Assembly: GCF_004363805.1 (NCBI RefSeq)
Contig: NZ_SNZP01000012.1
Location: 90,359 to 154,358 of the forward strand
Length of the DNA stretch: 64,000 nt
Source: Paludibacterium purpuratum
GTDB taxonomy: Bacteria; Pseudomonadota; Gammaproteobacteria; Burkholderiales; Chromobacteriaceae
Reading direction: 5' to 3'
Part shown: in pieces, positions 1 to 7,653 of the stretch
How the letters are laid out: every line of letters starts with the position of its first letter
Numbering within the stretch: position 1 is the first letter of the stretch
Position numbers and translations under genes: made by a program
Notes under the pieces: model-generated
Database searches by the model: none
What the model saw: the letters and a program-made list of their open reading frames with translations, nothing else
What the model was told of the DNA's origin: nothing

Positions 1-1
1 A

Positions 2-178
2 GAGGTGGCTGCCGCCTTAAAGTTACAGGCCGCTGAGCATGGACGCAGTATGGAGGCAGAGCATCGTGCCATCTTGAAGGAAGTGCTGGCACGGCCAAAG
101 CGAAGATCCTTTTCGGAGGTTTTGGCACAGATGCCCAATGTTGGCGAAGACGCCGATTTTGAACGAAGCCGGAGTTGA
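2..178 (+). CDS. FitA-like antitoxin, 5' end missing
   Basis: The window opens inside this gene; 58 codons remain, ending in TGA at 176-178. The visible protein has the block AAEHGRSMEAEHRAIL, which matches the ribbon-helix-helix antitoxin FitA of Neisseria (AAxxGRSxEAExRxIL), followed by the short C-terminal tail that in FitA wraps the toxin. The stop overlaps the TTG start of the PIN toxin by 4 nt (TTGA), the usual coupling of such pairs. By family knowledge it should neutralise the toxin and bind its own promoter, which lies outside the window. The DNA-binding strand is missing here, so this rests on the C-terminal part and the context. Confidence 0.8.
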   Translation, partial: EVAAALKLQAAEHGRSMEAEHRAILKEVLARPKRRSFSEVLAQMPNVGEDADFERSRS

Positions 179-591
179 CCTTGTATCTCGTGGACACAAA
201 TGTCATCAGCGAAGCGCGCAAAGGGGTGAAAGCTAATTTCGGCGTACGGAAATTCTGGCAGACCGCCCGCGAGGAAGACATCTATTTGTCGGCCATCTCG
301 ATTGGCGAACTGCGAAGAGGAATCGAAAATCTGAAATATCGCGGCGATTTACTTCAGGCCACAAAACTCGAAGCCTGGCTCTTGATAGTATGTGGAGAGT
401 ACGCGAAACGCATTCTGGATTTTGACGCGGATTGCGCTCAAGTGTGGGGAAAACTGATGTCGCCGCACAATCATAACGCGGTAGATAAGCAAATCGCGGC
501 GACTGCGCTTATTCACGATCTTACCGTAGTGACGCGCAATATTGACGACTTTCAAGGAACAGGCGTTCTACTGACCAACCCCTTTGAGTAA
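175..591 (+). CDS. PIN-domain toxin, FitB/VapC family
   Basis: A 138-residue PIN-domain ribonuclease. The acidic metal-binding residues are in place: Asp7 in LVDTNVISE, Glu45 in ISIGELRRG, Asp104 in VDKQIAATA and Asp124/125 in RNIDDF. Length and motif order match FitB of Neisseria and VapC proteins in general, which cleave RNA with Mg2+ and are held inactive by the upstream antitoxin. The start is TTG at 175, inside the antitoxin stop codon, so translation is coupled. No residue needed for catalysis appears lost. The cellular RNA target cannot be read from sequence. Downstream is a stem-loop shared with the opposite-strand gene. Confidence 0.88.
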   Translation: MTLYLVDTNVISEARKGVKANFGVRKFWQTAREEDIYLSAISIGELRRGIENLKYRGDLLQATKLEAWLLIVCGEYAKRILDFDADCAQVWGKLMSPHNHNAVDKQIAATALIHDLTVVTRNIDDFQGTGVLLTNPFE

Positions 592-783
592 GCTGCCGCA
601 AGTCTGTGCTCGGAGGACTCTAACCGTGGACAAAATAAAAGGCGGAAGTATAAAAACTTCCGCCTTCTTGTGCTTGCTGTAGCCTTGCCGCTGTCGTTTC
701 TTTCGATCGGCGAAGGCACTGCAGCGCTGGAACTGCTGGGCAAACTTGGCAACCGGGTTGGTGCGTTGCTGTTTTTTACTCAT
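568..783 (-). CDS. Small basic protein (NPVAKFA...GYSKHK), frame runs through its terminator
   Basis: Nominally 71 residues, but only the first ~40 look protein-like: NPVAKFAQQF, FADRKKRQRQ, GYSKHK. This basic block resembles small DUF7230-type proteins and loosely the basic tail of the ribosome-rescue factor ArfA; neither assignment is certain. The start at 783 has an AGGA 6-7 nt upstream. From codon 40 on, the frame is made of a terminator hairpin (639-666) and its U-rich tail, and then continues antisense into the last codons of the toxin gene. The real mRNA therefore probably ends inside the frame and has no stop codon, or the true protein ends near KHK and the rest is a sequence change. 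Function unknown. Confidence 0.5.
   Translation of the reverse strand: MSKKQQRTNPVAKFAQQFQRCSAFADRKKRQRQGYSKHKKAEVFILPPFILSTVRVLRAQTCGSLLKGVGQ
639..666. terminator. Intrinsic terminator, probably bidirectional
   Basis: An 11-bp perfect stem, AAGGCGGAAGT (639-649) and ACTTCCGCCTT (656-666), with a 6-nt loop. Read on the minus strand it is followed by TTTTATTTTG, a good U-tract for the small gene at 568-783. Read on the plus strand, after the PIN toxin, the tail is weaker (CTTGTGCTT). For the minus-strand gene it lies inside the reading frame. Confidence 0.75.
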
Positions 784-908
784 GGCACATCCTGTGGGTG
801 GAAAACGATCCGCATCCTATGTCAGTTGATCGATCCTGTCCAGAGCAGCCCAAAGGATGGCGGGACGGCAGAAGCCATCGGAAGCACCGAGATGGAGGCG
901 CATACCGT
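784..908. other. Upstream region of the small basic gene
   Basis: Between the minus-strand small gene and the dif-like site no further coding sequence is convincing. The AGGA ribosome site of the small gene lies at its left edge. No promoter with good -35 and -10 hexamers was recognised for that gene. Confidence 0.4.
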
Positions 909-936
909 ATTTGACATAATATGCATTATACGAACC
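909..936 (-). other. dif: XerC/XerD recombination site, dif-like
   Basis: Read on the minus strand, the 28-bp site consists of an 11-nt left arm GGTTCGTATAA, a 6-nt centre TGCATA and an 11-nt right arm TTATGTCAAAT. Compared with E. coli dif as I know it (GGTGCGCATAA / TGTATA / TTATGTTAAAT), 24 of 28 positions agree, and the GGTTCG start is closer to the Neisseria form. Known function: XerC/XerD resolve chromosome dimers here, activated by FtsK. It could be the chromosomal dif, marking the replication terminus, or a site carried by an integrated element; the sequence alone does not decide. Confidence 0.7.
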
Positions 937-1015
937 AAATAACCATCGCTGCCGGCCACGACTTCTTGTCATATTCACCCGCTATCCTGCCTGTACTAAA
1001 GGCACGCTGTCATTA

Positions 1016-1044
1016 TTGACAACGTCATTTTGTGAAAATATAAT
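1016..1044 (+). promoter_or_regulatory. Consensus sigma-70 promoter
   Basis: TTGACA at 1016-1021 and TATAAT at 1039-1044 with a 17-bp spacer, a perfect match to consensus. Transcription would start near 1051, leaving a ~24-nt leader before the TTG start of the flavoprotein gene at 1075, which has AAAGGGG at 1064-1069 as ribosome site. Confidence 0.85.
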
Positions 1045-1074
1045 TCACCGCCATTTAATGCCAAAGGGGTAAAA

Positions 1075-2520
1075 TTGTTTGACCTTGCCATTGTCGGGTT
1101 TGGGGCGACTGGAGTCAGCCTGCTCAAACAAATTCAGGATGAAGTTTACGCATCGGGAGCAAAAACCCCGCGGATTGCTCTGTTTAGTCCCTGTGCAGAC
1201 TTTGCCCGTGGGCAAGCGTTCGGCGATGCCGACGCCGTCCACAAAGTCAATACGCCTCCCAGCATGCTCTCCATTTCCAACAGCGAGCCAGCCGGCTTCG
1301 CACACTGGATGAATGCCAAGGGCAATGCCAACGAGCTCTACCCCAACCGATTGATGTATTCCGATTTTTTGCAAGAGACTTATCGGGACATCATCAGCTC
1401 GGGATGGTTGGAAATCGAAGAGTTTCGCGAAACCGTTCAAGCCGTCAAGGCTGATACGCTGGGCTACCAAGTACACTGCGAGAGCGGCCAAACCGTTAGC
1501 GCGCACAAGGTCATGCTCTGTCTAGGATCTCTGCACGGCACCCCCTTCAAGCAACTGTCGGCGTTGCCGGGCTTCATCGATCACCACAGCGAATTTGCCA
1601 AGGCCAAGGGTGAACCGGTTTTGGTGGCAGGCTCGGGGCTGACGGCTGTCGATGCATTCCGCTCCTTGAATCATGAAAAGAACAACGAGATCCATCTTTT
1701 CTCGAGACAAGGTTTTGCCCCCACCTGTTTGACCAAGGAAAACCGTTACACACCGAAAGTTTTGAACTGGGGCACATTACTGAAAGAACAGCATGGCTCC
1801 GTGCGATTGCAGCACTTTTTGGAAACGCTCAAACAAGAGTGCGAGCTATTGTCGGACGGTGGGGAGCGAGTACCGGCAATGCAGATTTTGCGAGGGCTCG
1901 GCCCAGCACGATACTTCGAATACCTGATGGAGAGATCCCAGGCAGCGGATCTGCCTTATCAAGATATTCTGGTCTCCACCAGACCGTACATGCATAAACT
2001 CTGGCGCTCGATGCCGATTGCAGACCGCATTTCCTTCAATATCAATTATGGCGCTGGTTGGGCGGCTTGGCGGCATCCCATTCCTTACGAGGTCATCGCA
2101 GAATTGGCCGAAGCTGCCAGAGAGCAGCGTCTGCACATCCATCGTGGTCACAAACCGCCGTATTGGGAAAATGGGCAGTTCGTCTTGGAGAGCACTTCCG
2201 GAAAAACTATCCGTGCCCGGTATTTGGTCGATGGCACAGGGGGCAGTAATCGGCTGGATGCGATCGACTCGCCTTTATTGCGCAATCTAAATGCACAAAA
2301 GCTCATTGAAGCCCACCCCTGCGGAGGCATCGATATTCATCCGCTGACCTTCCAATGCCAGGTGGATGGCAAGCCTGTGCCAGGACTATATAGTTTGGGG
2401 CCTTTGAACAAGGGTAGTTTATTCTCGACAAATGCATTTTGGTTCAATGCACGCTGCGCAGGACACTGGGCAAGGCAATGGGCCATTGAAATGACCAAAA
2501 AAAACTCCGTAGGTATTTAA
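1075..2520 (+). CDS. FAD/NAD(P)-binding protein, YdhS-like (COG4529)
   Basis: 481 residues with an N-terminal Rossmann motif DLAIVGFGATG (about residues 2-12) for FAD and a second dinucleotide motif VLVAGSGLTAVDAF in the first half. This is the arrangement of the uncharacterised YdhS/COG4529 flavoproteins. A third feature, YLVDGTGGSNRLDAI near residue 390, is typical of their C-terminal FAD-contacting loop. Substrate unknown. The start is TTG, supported by AAAGGGG 5-6 nt upstream and a consensus promoter. The stop codon is separated by one base from the start of an AEC-family carrier, so the two probably act together, for example on an organic acid taken up or exported by that carrier; that link is inference. 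Confidence 0.8.
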   Translation: MFDLAIVGFGATGVSLLKQIQDEVYASGAKTPRIALFSPCADFARGQAFGDADAVHKVNTPPSMLSISNSEPAGFAHWMNAKGNANELYPNRLMYSDFLQETYRDIISSGWLEIEEFRETVQAVKADTLGYQVHCESGQTVSAHKVMLCLGSLHGTPFKQLSALPGFIDHHSEFAKAKGEPVLVAGSGLTAVDAFRSLNHEKNNEIHLFSRQGFAPTCLTKENRYTPKVLNWGTLLKEQHGSVRLQHFLETLKQECELLSDGGERVPAMQILRGLGPARYFEYLMERSQAADLPYQDILVSTRPYMHKLWRSMPIADRISFNINYGAGWAAWRHPIPYEVIAELAEAAREQRLHIHRGHKPPYWENGQFVLESTSGKTIRARYLVDGTGGSNRLDAIDSPLLRNLNAQKLIEAHPCGGIDIHPLTFQCQVDGKPVPGLYSLGPLNKGSLFSTNAFWFNARCAGHWARQWAIEMTKKNSVGI

Positions 2521-2521
2521 C

Positions 2522-3400
2522 ATGTCCGTTTCACTTTTTACTCCCCTTTTATACCTCTTGGTTGGGCTTGGGCTGGGCCGAGCGCCTTTTGAGATCAAGG
2601 GTCGCGCTTCGGCTCTGTTGACAAAATGGGTCATTCCGTCGGTCATTATCTACAACATTGCCACGCACCGATCCGGCGTCTTTGCCATCATGCTCGGCAT
2701 GATGGTCATGATGGGGCTGATGTTACTTCTGAGCCGGATATTTACGCGTGACCCCGTGCAAAATCTGTGCTTCTGCTACCTGAACATCGGCTGGCTCGGC
2801 CTCCCCATCGCCAGCACCTTGTTTGGCGATGGCGCAGCGATGGTCATCATCGCCGCTTATGTAGGCAGCTCTCTATTCGGCAACTCGGTGGGCGTCGGCC
2901 TCATGGCCCATGGCCAAGATCTGAGGACCCGACTGCGCCAAACCATCCAAGCGCCACCGGTATGGGCGTTGTTGCTAGGCCTCGCCTGCATCCCCTTCGG
3001 CACGGAGATCGAGCACTACGCGAAGCCGGCATACGACTTCCTGAAGTTCCTGATGGGCTTTCTCGGCATGGCGATACTCGGCATCTGGTTATCCGCGACA
3101 CCGCTGCAATCGTCCGATTTCAAAAAAGCATTGCGGCCATTTGCGGCACGGCTATTGACCGTGTCCTTACTGACCAGTTTGTTCATCTGGATCTGTCAGC
3201 GCACAGGCATCACGCTGGTCACCGAAAACAAACCGGCACTCTATCTGATCGGTCTTTTGCCCCCGGCCGCCAATATCATCGTACTTGAGACGCATTACTT
3301 GAAGAGCGGCCGCTCCGCCAGCATGATCGCCTGCGGCACATGCCTCAGCATTATGGCGATTGGGGTTTACGTAGGGGTGGTGTTGTGGCTGCATAGCTGA
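2522..3400 (+). CDS. AEC-family transporter (auxin efflux carrier fold)
   Basis: 292 residues, almost entirely hydrophobic, with about ten membrane segments in two five-helix halves as in the AEC family (PF03547). Examples are LLYLLVGLGLGRAPFE at the N-terminus, NLCFCYLNIGWLGLPIAS in the first half and LLPPAANIIVLETHY in the second, the last being the discontinuous helix region of the family. Bacterial members carry malate, malonate or similar acids. It forms an operon with the upstream flavoprotein (1-nt gap). No partner regulator is nearby. Substrate not deducible. Confidence 0.85.
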   Translation: MSVSLFTPLLYLLVGLGLGRAPFEIKGRASALLTKWVIPSVIIYNIATHRSGVFAIMLGMMVMMGLMLLLSRIFTRDPVQNLCFCYLNIGWLGLPIASTLFGDGAAMVIIAAYVGSSLFGNSVGVGLMAHGQDLRTRLRQTIQAPPVWALLLGLACIPFGTEIEHYAKPAYDFLKFLMGFLGMAILGIWLSATPLQSSDFKKALRPFAARLLTVSLLTSLFIWICQRTGITLVTENKPALYLIGLLPPAANIIVLETHYLKSGRSASMIACGTCLSIMAIGVYVGVVLWLHS

Positions 3401-3487
3401 GTCTGCCGCACTAAGAAGGGCTTCAAGGACTTATCGGCAAGCTGTTTCTGTCAACATGTCCTCGCGTCGCCACTGCTGGCCGTCAGC

Positions 3488-4555
3488 TCAAGCGGCCAGC
3501 GTTCTACGATAAAGATCGAGCATGCCGGGAACCACCGACGCTGCCGTGCATTGCTCGGCCACGACAGCGCGCCGCGCCGCGGCATGGTTCGCCAGCGAGG
3601 CGAAGCTGTCGTAAAGCCCTCGCACGGCGTCGACCAATTGGCGCTGGTCGCCGGGATCGACGAAACGGCACAGCAGCCCCTCGGCCACCAAGTCCGGCGC
3701 GCCGCTGACCCGTGTCACGATAGCCGGCATGCCGCACCAGAGCGCCTCAAGGAACGCATACGGCAGTCCTTCGAAAAAGCTGGGCGTCAAGGCGATGTCG
3801 TAATTGTGCTGATCCAAGCAGAAGGGATTGGGATAGGCACCCATGAGGCGGACATGCTCGCGCTCGCCGCAACTGACCACCAGATCGCGCAATACCGGCA
3901 TCAACGGGCCGTCTCCCCACAAATCGAGCGTCAGCGGACCGCATTCCCGGCGTATCGCAGCGAGCGATTCGATCAGGAAGGTCCAGCCCTTCTCGGTCGA
4001 CAGCCGCCCCCAACCCACCAGTCTGCGGGCTGGTTCGCGCCGCTGCCACAAAGGCGTTTCAACCGGGAAAGCACATAAAGGCGGCAGTTGCTTGGATTGC
4101 CCGTCAAAGCCGAACCAGCGTCGCAGGTTTTCCGCCGCGCGCGAACTGAAGCAGTGAATCCCAGCAAAATGCGGCAACGCTGCCGCCATCGCCGGGCCAT
4201 AAACCGATGTCCAATGGCAGCGATCGCTACCGTCGCTAGGCTCGGTGCCGATCAACGGCGGCCGGTCGGTCAACGCCGCGAAACGGAACGCGGTCTGTTC
4301 CAACGGGATGGCGTGCACCAGGTCGGGTTTCAGATGGCGGATATGCACCCGCAGGGCATCGAGCGTATCCGCGCCCTCTTCCGCCGCCACGCAGCGCTCG
4401 CCCAGTGCCTCACGCCAGCGCGCGTGCACCGGCGGCGCGACGACAAACACCGAGGCATCGATGCCCGCCTCGACCAATCCTTGGCACACGGCGGCGATGA
4501 AGGTCTCGCAACCGCCCACGTGATGCAGCCACTCGGCCAATAGCAATACTTTCAT
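3488..4555 (-). CDS. GT4-family glycosyltransferase
   Basis: 355 residues, GT-B fold. The N-terminus MKVLLLAEWLHHVGGCETF is the usual GT4 opening with a glycine-rich acceptor loop. The second half has LVGWGRLSTEKGWTFLIESL, LDLWGDGPL and the nucleotide-sugar motif FFEGLPYAFLEALWCGMPAI (E-x7-E). An open frame extends much further upstream, but the ATG at 4555 overlaps the preceding gene's stop by 4 nt (ATGA), which fixes the start. Last gene of the seven-gene glycan operon; it should add one sugar from a nucleotide donor to a lipid- or protein-linked acceptor. Donor and acceptor unknown. Confidence 0.85.
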   Translation of the reverse strand: MKVLLLAEWLHHVGGCETFIAAVCQGLVEAGIDASVFVVAPPVHARWREALGERCVAAEEGADTLDALRVHIRHLKPDLVHAIPLEQTAFRFAALTDRPPLIGTEPSDGSDRCHWTSVYGPAMAAALPHFAGIHCFSSRAAENLRRWFGFDGQSKQLPPLCAFPVETPLWQRREPARRLVGWGRLSTEKGWTFLIESLAAIRRECGPLTLDLWGDGPLMPVLRDLVVSCGEREHVRLMGAYPNPFCLDQHNYDIALTPSFFEGLPYAFLEALWCGMPAIVTRVSGAPDLVAEGLLCRFVDPGDQRQLVDAVRGLYDSFASLANHAAARRAVVAEQCTAASVVPGMLDLYRRTLAA

Positions 4556-5493
4556 GAATAACGCTGCCTCAGATCGCGCAAAACCGGGTTGAATGGCCGA
4601 TGATCCGGCATGTCCGCGCTGAGCGGGATTTGACGCCGGGCCAGCTCCCACAGAAAGGCATCCAGCCGTTCTCTGTCGGGGCGAAAATCCAGGCAGGTGT
4701 GCAAGTGGGCCAGATCGCCGTCCCATTCCCAGCAAACCCCCTTGTTGGAAAACACGCCCCGCCCCAATGCCGCCGCCGGCACGCCGAGCGCCATGGCCTC
4801 CAGTAATGTCGTGGAATTGCACGCCAACACCAGACGCGCCTGAACGATCCATTCCGCCACGGTGCCGTCGCGCCGCAGATCGGCCCGGCGTGTGCGATAT
4901 GCGCTCGGGTCGCCCGGATGAGGTCGAACCACGATCGCCAGTTCGGGAAAGGCGCTTTCGACCACGTCGATCAACGCCTGCATGTCCTGAAAGGGCGAGG
5001 CACGGACAATGACGGTATCGCGGGGCATCTGCAGGCAAAGCAGCAAAAAACCGCCGCGCCGGGGTACGGCGCCGGCCGGCAATGCCCGATGGCGGTAGGC
5101 CGCCAAGGTGTCGTCCAGGCGACGACGGTCGGTCGGCGGCAGTTGCGCCGCCGTGATCCGCGCCACGCTGCTTTGGTCCGCCACCCCCTGCGCATCGAGA
5201 TACAGGTAATCTTTTTGCGGCAGCCAGGCATTTTCGGCGAACCAGGTCGGCGCCAGGCGCGGCGCCACCCGGTAGCGTTCATTGAGCGTCGCCATGGGTT
5301 CGTCGGTGGTCTCCGAGCCATACTGCAGCACGATATCTGGTGCGAAAGCCATCAGGTTTTCGTGGTAATCATCCGCGCGCAGGTCGAACGTCCGCATTAG
5401 GCTGAAGTCCAACGTGTCCGCCAGCGCCTGCTCCAGGCGCGCAGCCTGAAAATCGTAACCGACGCATGCCACCCGGCACTCAGTTCTGCGCAC
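4552..5493 (-). CDS. Capsule-synthesis-type glycosyltransferase-like protein
   Basis: 313 residues. The C-terminal half has IVVRPHPGDP, CNSTTLLEAMALGVPA and RGVFSNKGV, the pattern of the Capsule_synth/KpsC-KpsS-like GT-B proteins and of CDP-glycerol- or sialyl-type transferases that share a VRPHP motif. The N-terminal half resembles an acceptor-binding Rossmann half but matches no family I recognise. It overlaps the upstream GT2 gene by 14 nt and the downstream GT4 gene by 4 nt, so it is part of the same translation-coupled operon. The exact sugar is unknown; whether it is an active transferase cannot be said from motifs alone. Confidence 0.6.
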   Translation of the reverse strand: MRRTECRVACVGYDFQAARLEQALADTLDFSLMRTFDLRADDYHENLMAFAPDIVLQYGSETTDEPMATLNERYRVAPRLAPTWFAENAWLPQKDYLYLDAQGVADQSSVARITAAQLPPTDRRRLDDTLAAYRHRALPAGAVPRRGGFLLLCLQMPRDTVIVRASPFQDMQALIDVVESAFPELAIVVRPHPGDPSAYRTRRADLRRDGTVAEWIVQARLVLACNSTTLLEAMALGVPAAALGRGVFSNKGVCWEWDGDLAHLHTCLDFRPDRERLDAFLWELARRQIPLSADMPDHRPFNPVLRDLRQRYS

Positions 5494-6244
5494 CGGAATA
5501 GCCCCCGAGGAAATAATTCAAGGTGACGCGCTCGGAGCACTCGAAGCGGATGCCCATTTCCCAGGCTTCCCGGCAAAACAAATAGTCTTCCGAGAATTGG
5601 TAGATCATCTCGCGCGGCGTGACCTGCTCGCGAAAGCGCACCCGATCGAACACGCTGCGCCGCATCAGCCATTCGCTCGAATCGATGTGGCACAGATCGC
5701 CATGTGCATCGGGAATCCGGTCGCGGATCACCGCGCTGCCGTCGGTGAAAAAGCCCTCCTCGGCCAACATGAGAAAGACTTCTCGCGCAATTTCAGGGCG
5801 ATGATTGAGCACCCACGGATAGCTGCTGAGCGGCGCTTCGCGCCCATCCTGGTGGCGCATGCGCCGCCAGCAGTAGGCGATATCGGATTCGGGGTGCGCC
5901 TGAAGCAGCGCGGTCAGCGTGCTCACATGTTCGGGCTCGAAGGTATTGTCATCGTCCAAATGCGCCACCAACGGGGCTTGACTGAGTTCGATACCCAAAT
6001 TGCGCAGGCGGCCGGTGCGCACCGGCTGGTACCGGGTCTGGATCGGGCGATTGTCGTTGACGAATCGCGCACCGAACTGACGGCAAATTTCGTCGGTCGA
6101 CGCGGCAATGGCCGGCGGCAAATGGTCGCCGACCACCACATGCTCGATTTCTCCCTGATATTGCTGCGCCGACACCGAAGCCAGGCAGCGTTGAAGTAAT
6201 GGCAGTCGACCTACGGTCGGTGTGATGACAGCGACAGATTCCAC
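5480..6244 (-). CDS. GT2-family glycosyltransferase
   Basis: 254 residues with a GT-A fold: VAVITPTVGRLPLLQRCLAS at the N-terminus, RLRNLGIELSQAPLVAHLDDDN near residue 100 carrying the metal-binding DDD in place of DxD, and a downstream SSEWLMRRSVFDRV acceptor-loop region. The start is GTG at 6244, chosen for the strong GGAGG 4-8 nt upstream; the gene overlaps the HAD phosphatase gene by 34 nt. No membrane segments, so a cytoplasmic or peripheral enzyme. It probably extends the glycan made by this operon. Confidence 0.85.
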   Translation of the reverse strand: MESVAVITPTVGRLPLLQRCLASVSAQQYQGEIEHVVVGDHLPPAIAASTDEICRQFGARFVNDNRPIQTRYQPVRTGRLRNLGIELSQAPLVAHLDDDNTFEPEHVSTLTALLQAHPESDIAYCWRRMRHQDGREAPLSSYPWVLNHRPEIAREVFLMLAEEGFFTDGSAVIRDRIPDAHGDLCHIDSSEWLMRRSVFDRVRFREQVTPREMIYQFSEDYLFCREAWEMGIRFECSERVTLNYFLGGYSGAQN

Positions 6245-6870
6245 GTTCCCTCCAGTGATGTCTCAAGCAGCGATTCGAAATTGGTCAAAACACGGGCCGC
6301 CAGCGGCACCAGTGCCGTGTTGCGCGGATTGTGCATCAAGGCGAAGCGCGCTCCGATGCTGGCGGCCGCCTCGGCGTCGCCTTGCTGATCGCCCAAAAAC
6401 CAGCAGCAGGCCTTGGCAAAGCTGCCGCGATACGGTGCCAAGGCCGCCACCTTGTCCAGGTTGCTCGCCGCCGGCGCACCCATGACATGCTCAAAATAAC
6501 GATCGAGGCCATGCCACTTCAAACCGGCCCGCACGGCCGACTCGGGCGAAGCGGAAACCACCCATTTGCGCAGATGGGGCGTCGAGGCCAGCCAGCGCTC
6601 GGCACCGGCCATGGGTTGCGACCGGGCATACCGGCTTTGCGCATGCAACTTGCGGAAGAAAGCCGTCGCGTGAGCCAACTGATCGGCCGGCATCCCGTGA
6701 TGGCGCAACCGTGTTTCCGTAGGTTGCCCCATCAAGGACTCGACCTCATGCGACGCCGCGGACAAGCCCCAGTGGGACAAGGTCTCCAGGGTCATGCCGA
6801 CTAAATCGCCCATCGAATCCATCAGTGTGCCGTCAAAGTCCAGCAAAGCAATGGCGTGATTGAAGTTCAT
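6211..6870 (-). CDS. HAD-family phosphatase
   Basis: 219 residues with all HAD motifs: the nucleophile motif LLDFDGTLMDS near residue 10, motif II VVSASPES near 105, a lysine in DKVAAL and motif IV FLGDQQGDAEAA. A helical cap sits between motifs I and II (subclass C1, phosphoglycolate-phosphatase-like). Within the glycan operon it may remove phosphate from a sugar intermediate, as the phosphatase step does in mycothiol synthesis, but substrate assignment is inference. Start ATG at 6870, 3 nt after the PIG-L deacetylase stop. Confidence 0.8.
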   Translation of the reverse strand: MNFNHAIALLDFDGTLMDSMGDLVGMTLETLSHWGLSAASHEVESLMGQPTETRLRHHGMPADQLAHATAFFRKLHAQSRYARSQPMAGAERWLASTPHLRKWVVSASPESAVRAGLKWHGLDRYFEHVMGAPAASNLDKVAALAPYRGSFAKACCWFLGDQQGDAEAAASIGARFALMHNPRNTALVPLAARVLTNFESLLETSLEGTWNLSLSSHRP

Positions 6871-6873
6871 GTT

Positions 6874-7653
6874 TCATCCTGGGAAATCGAGCATGGCCAG
6901 CGCGCTGTCCGTGCCCCACAACACCTCCACGGCGGAGGGATAAGCGTCGCCGACATCCGGTTGCCGGCGCCACGCGTGCATCGCTGCGGGACGCCGAGAG
7001 CGAGAGTAGGCGGTGACTTTCGCTAGATCGTTTTCGACCACCTGCGAGGCATAGCCCAGCAAACCGGTCGCTTTGGCGTCCAGCGCCGACGCGACATCGA
7101 TGCATCGGCACCGGGCATTCGGCAAACGACTCGCGGCGAAGCGATCCAATGCCTGGTTGGAGAAATCCCCCGCATAGGGCAGGTCTTCGTAATACAAGGC
7201 GTTCGGGCAGGCACGCCGACACGCCTCGCGGACCATGACATGCTCGATATGCCCGCCGATGCCCATTGGCGCCAGCACCAGGTCGAAGCCCGCCGCAGCT
7301 TGCGCGACCGCCACGCAGGCCAATTCGAACAAGGCATCCTCCTCGGGCTCGCGTAGAACGAAGATCGACGCGATGGAGGGATAGCCCCGCAGCAAGGTCT
7401 CGGCGAAATCGAGCCGCCGCAACGCGATGTCATGGCGTGCACAGAACACCTCGTCCTCCCGACAGCGCGCGGCGGTAATGGCATCGGCGCCGTGTAACTC
7501 GGGGGCGTAAGGCGCATGACAACTGCGCACAAACAACGTTAATTGGTGCTTTTGCCAGCCGCGTAAGGTCGATCCCTTAGCCAGCAAACCGCCTAGAGAG
7601 AAGGCGGTATCATCGGAATGCGGCGACAAAATCAAGACACGCCGCGTCGTCAT
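6874..7653 (-). CDS. PIG-L family N-acetylglucosamine-type deacetylase
   Basis: 259 residues. The zinc motif LSPHSDDTAFSLGG near residue 10 (His, Asp, Asp) and GIGGHIEHVMVREA near residue 130 (second His) are the hallmarks of the PIG-L/LmbE fold. Known members deacetylate GlcNAc linked to phosphatidylinositol (PIG-L), inositol (MshB) or malate (BshB). The ATG at 7653 overlaps the upstream GT4 stop by 4 nt, which rules out a longer frame upstream. Pairing with a GT4 enzyme and a phosphatase recalls mycothiol synthesis, but no cysteine ligase or acetyltransferase is present, so a GlcN-containing surface glycan is more likely. Confidence 0.85.
   Translation of the reverse strand: MTTRRVLILSPHSDDTAFSLGGLLAKGSTLRGWQKHQLTLFVRSCHAPYAPELHGADAITAARCREDEVFCARHDIALRRLDFAETLLRGYPSIASIFVLREPEEDALFELACVAVAQAAAGFDLVLAPMGIGGHIEHVMVREACRRACPNALYYEDLPYAGDFSNQALDRFAASRLPNARCRCIDVASALDAKATGLLGYASQVVENDLAKVTAYSRSRRPAAMHAWRRQPDVGDAYPSAVEVLWGTDSALAMLDFPG

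Noticed and set aside
3401..3487. Terminator between the AEC carrier and the glycan operon
   Set aside because: CTGGCC and GGCCAG can pair near 3478-3497, but the stem is short, partly inside the GT4 gene, and has no U-tract.
4556..5038. N-terminal extension of the last GT4 gene
   Set aside because: The extension overlaps the capsule-type gene in another frame; MKVLLLAEW at 4555 is a standard GT4 start with an ATGA overlap.
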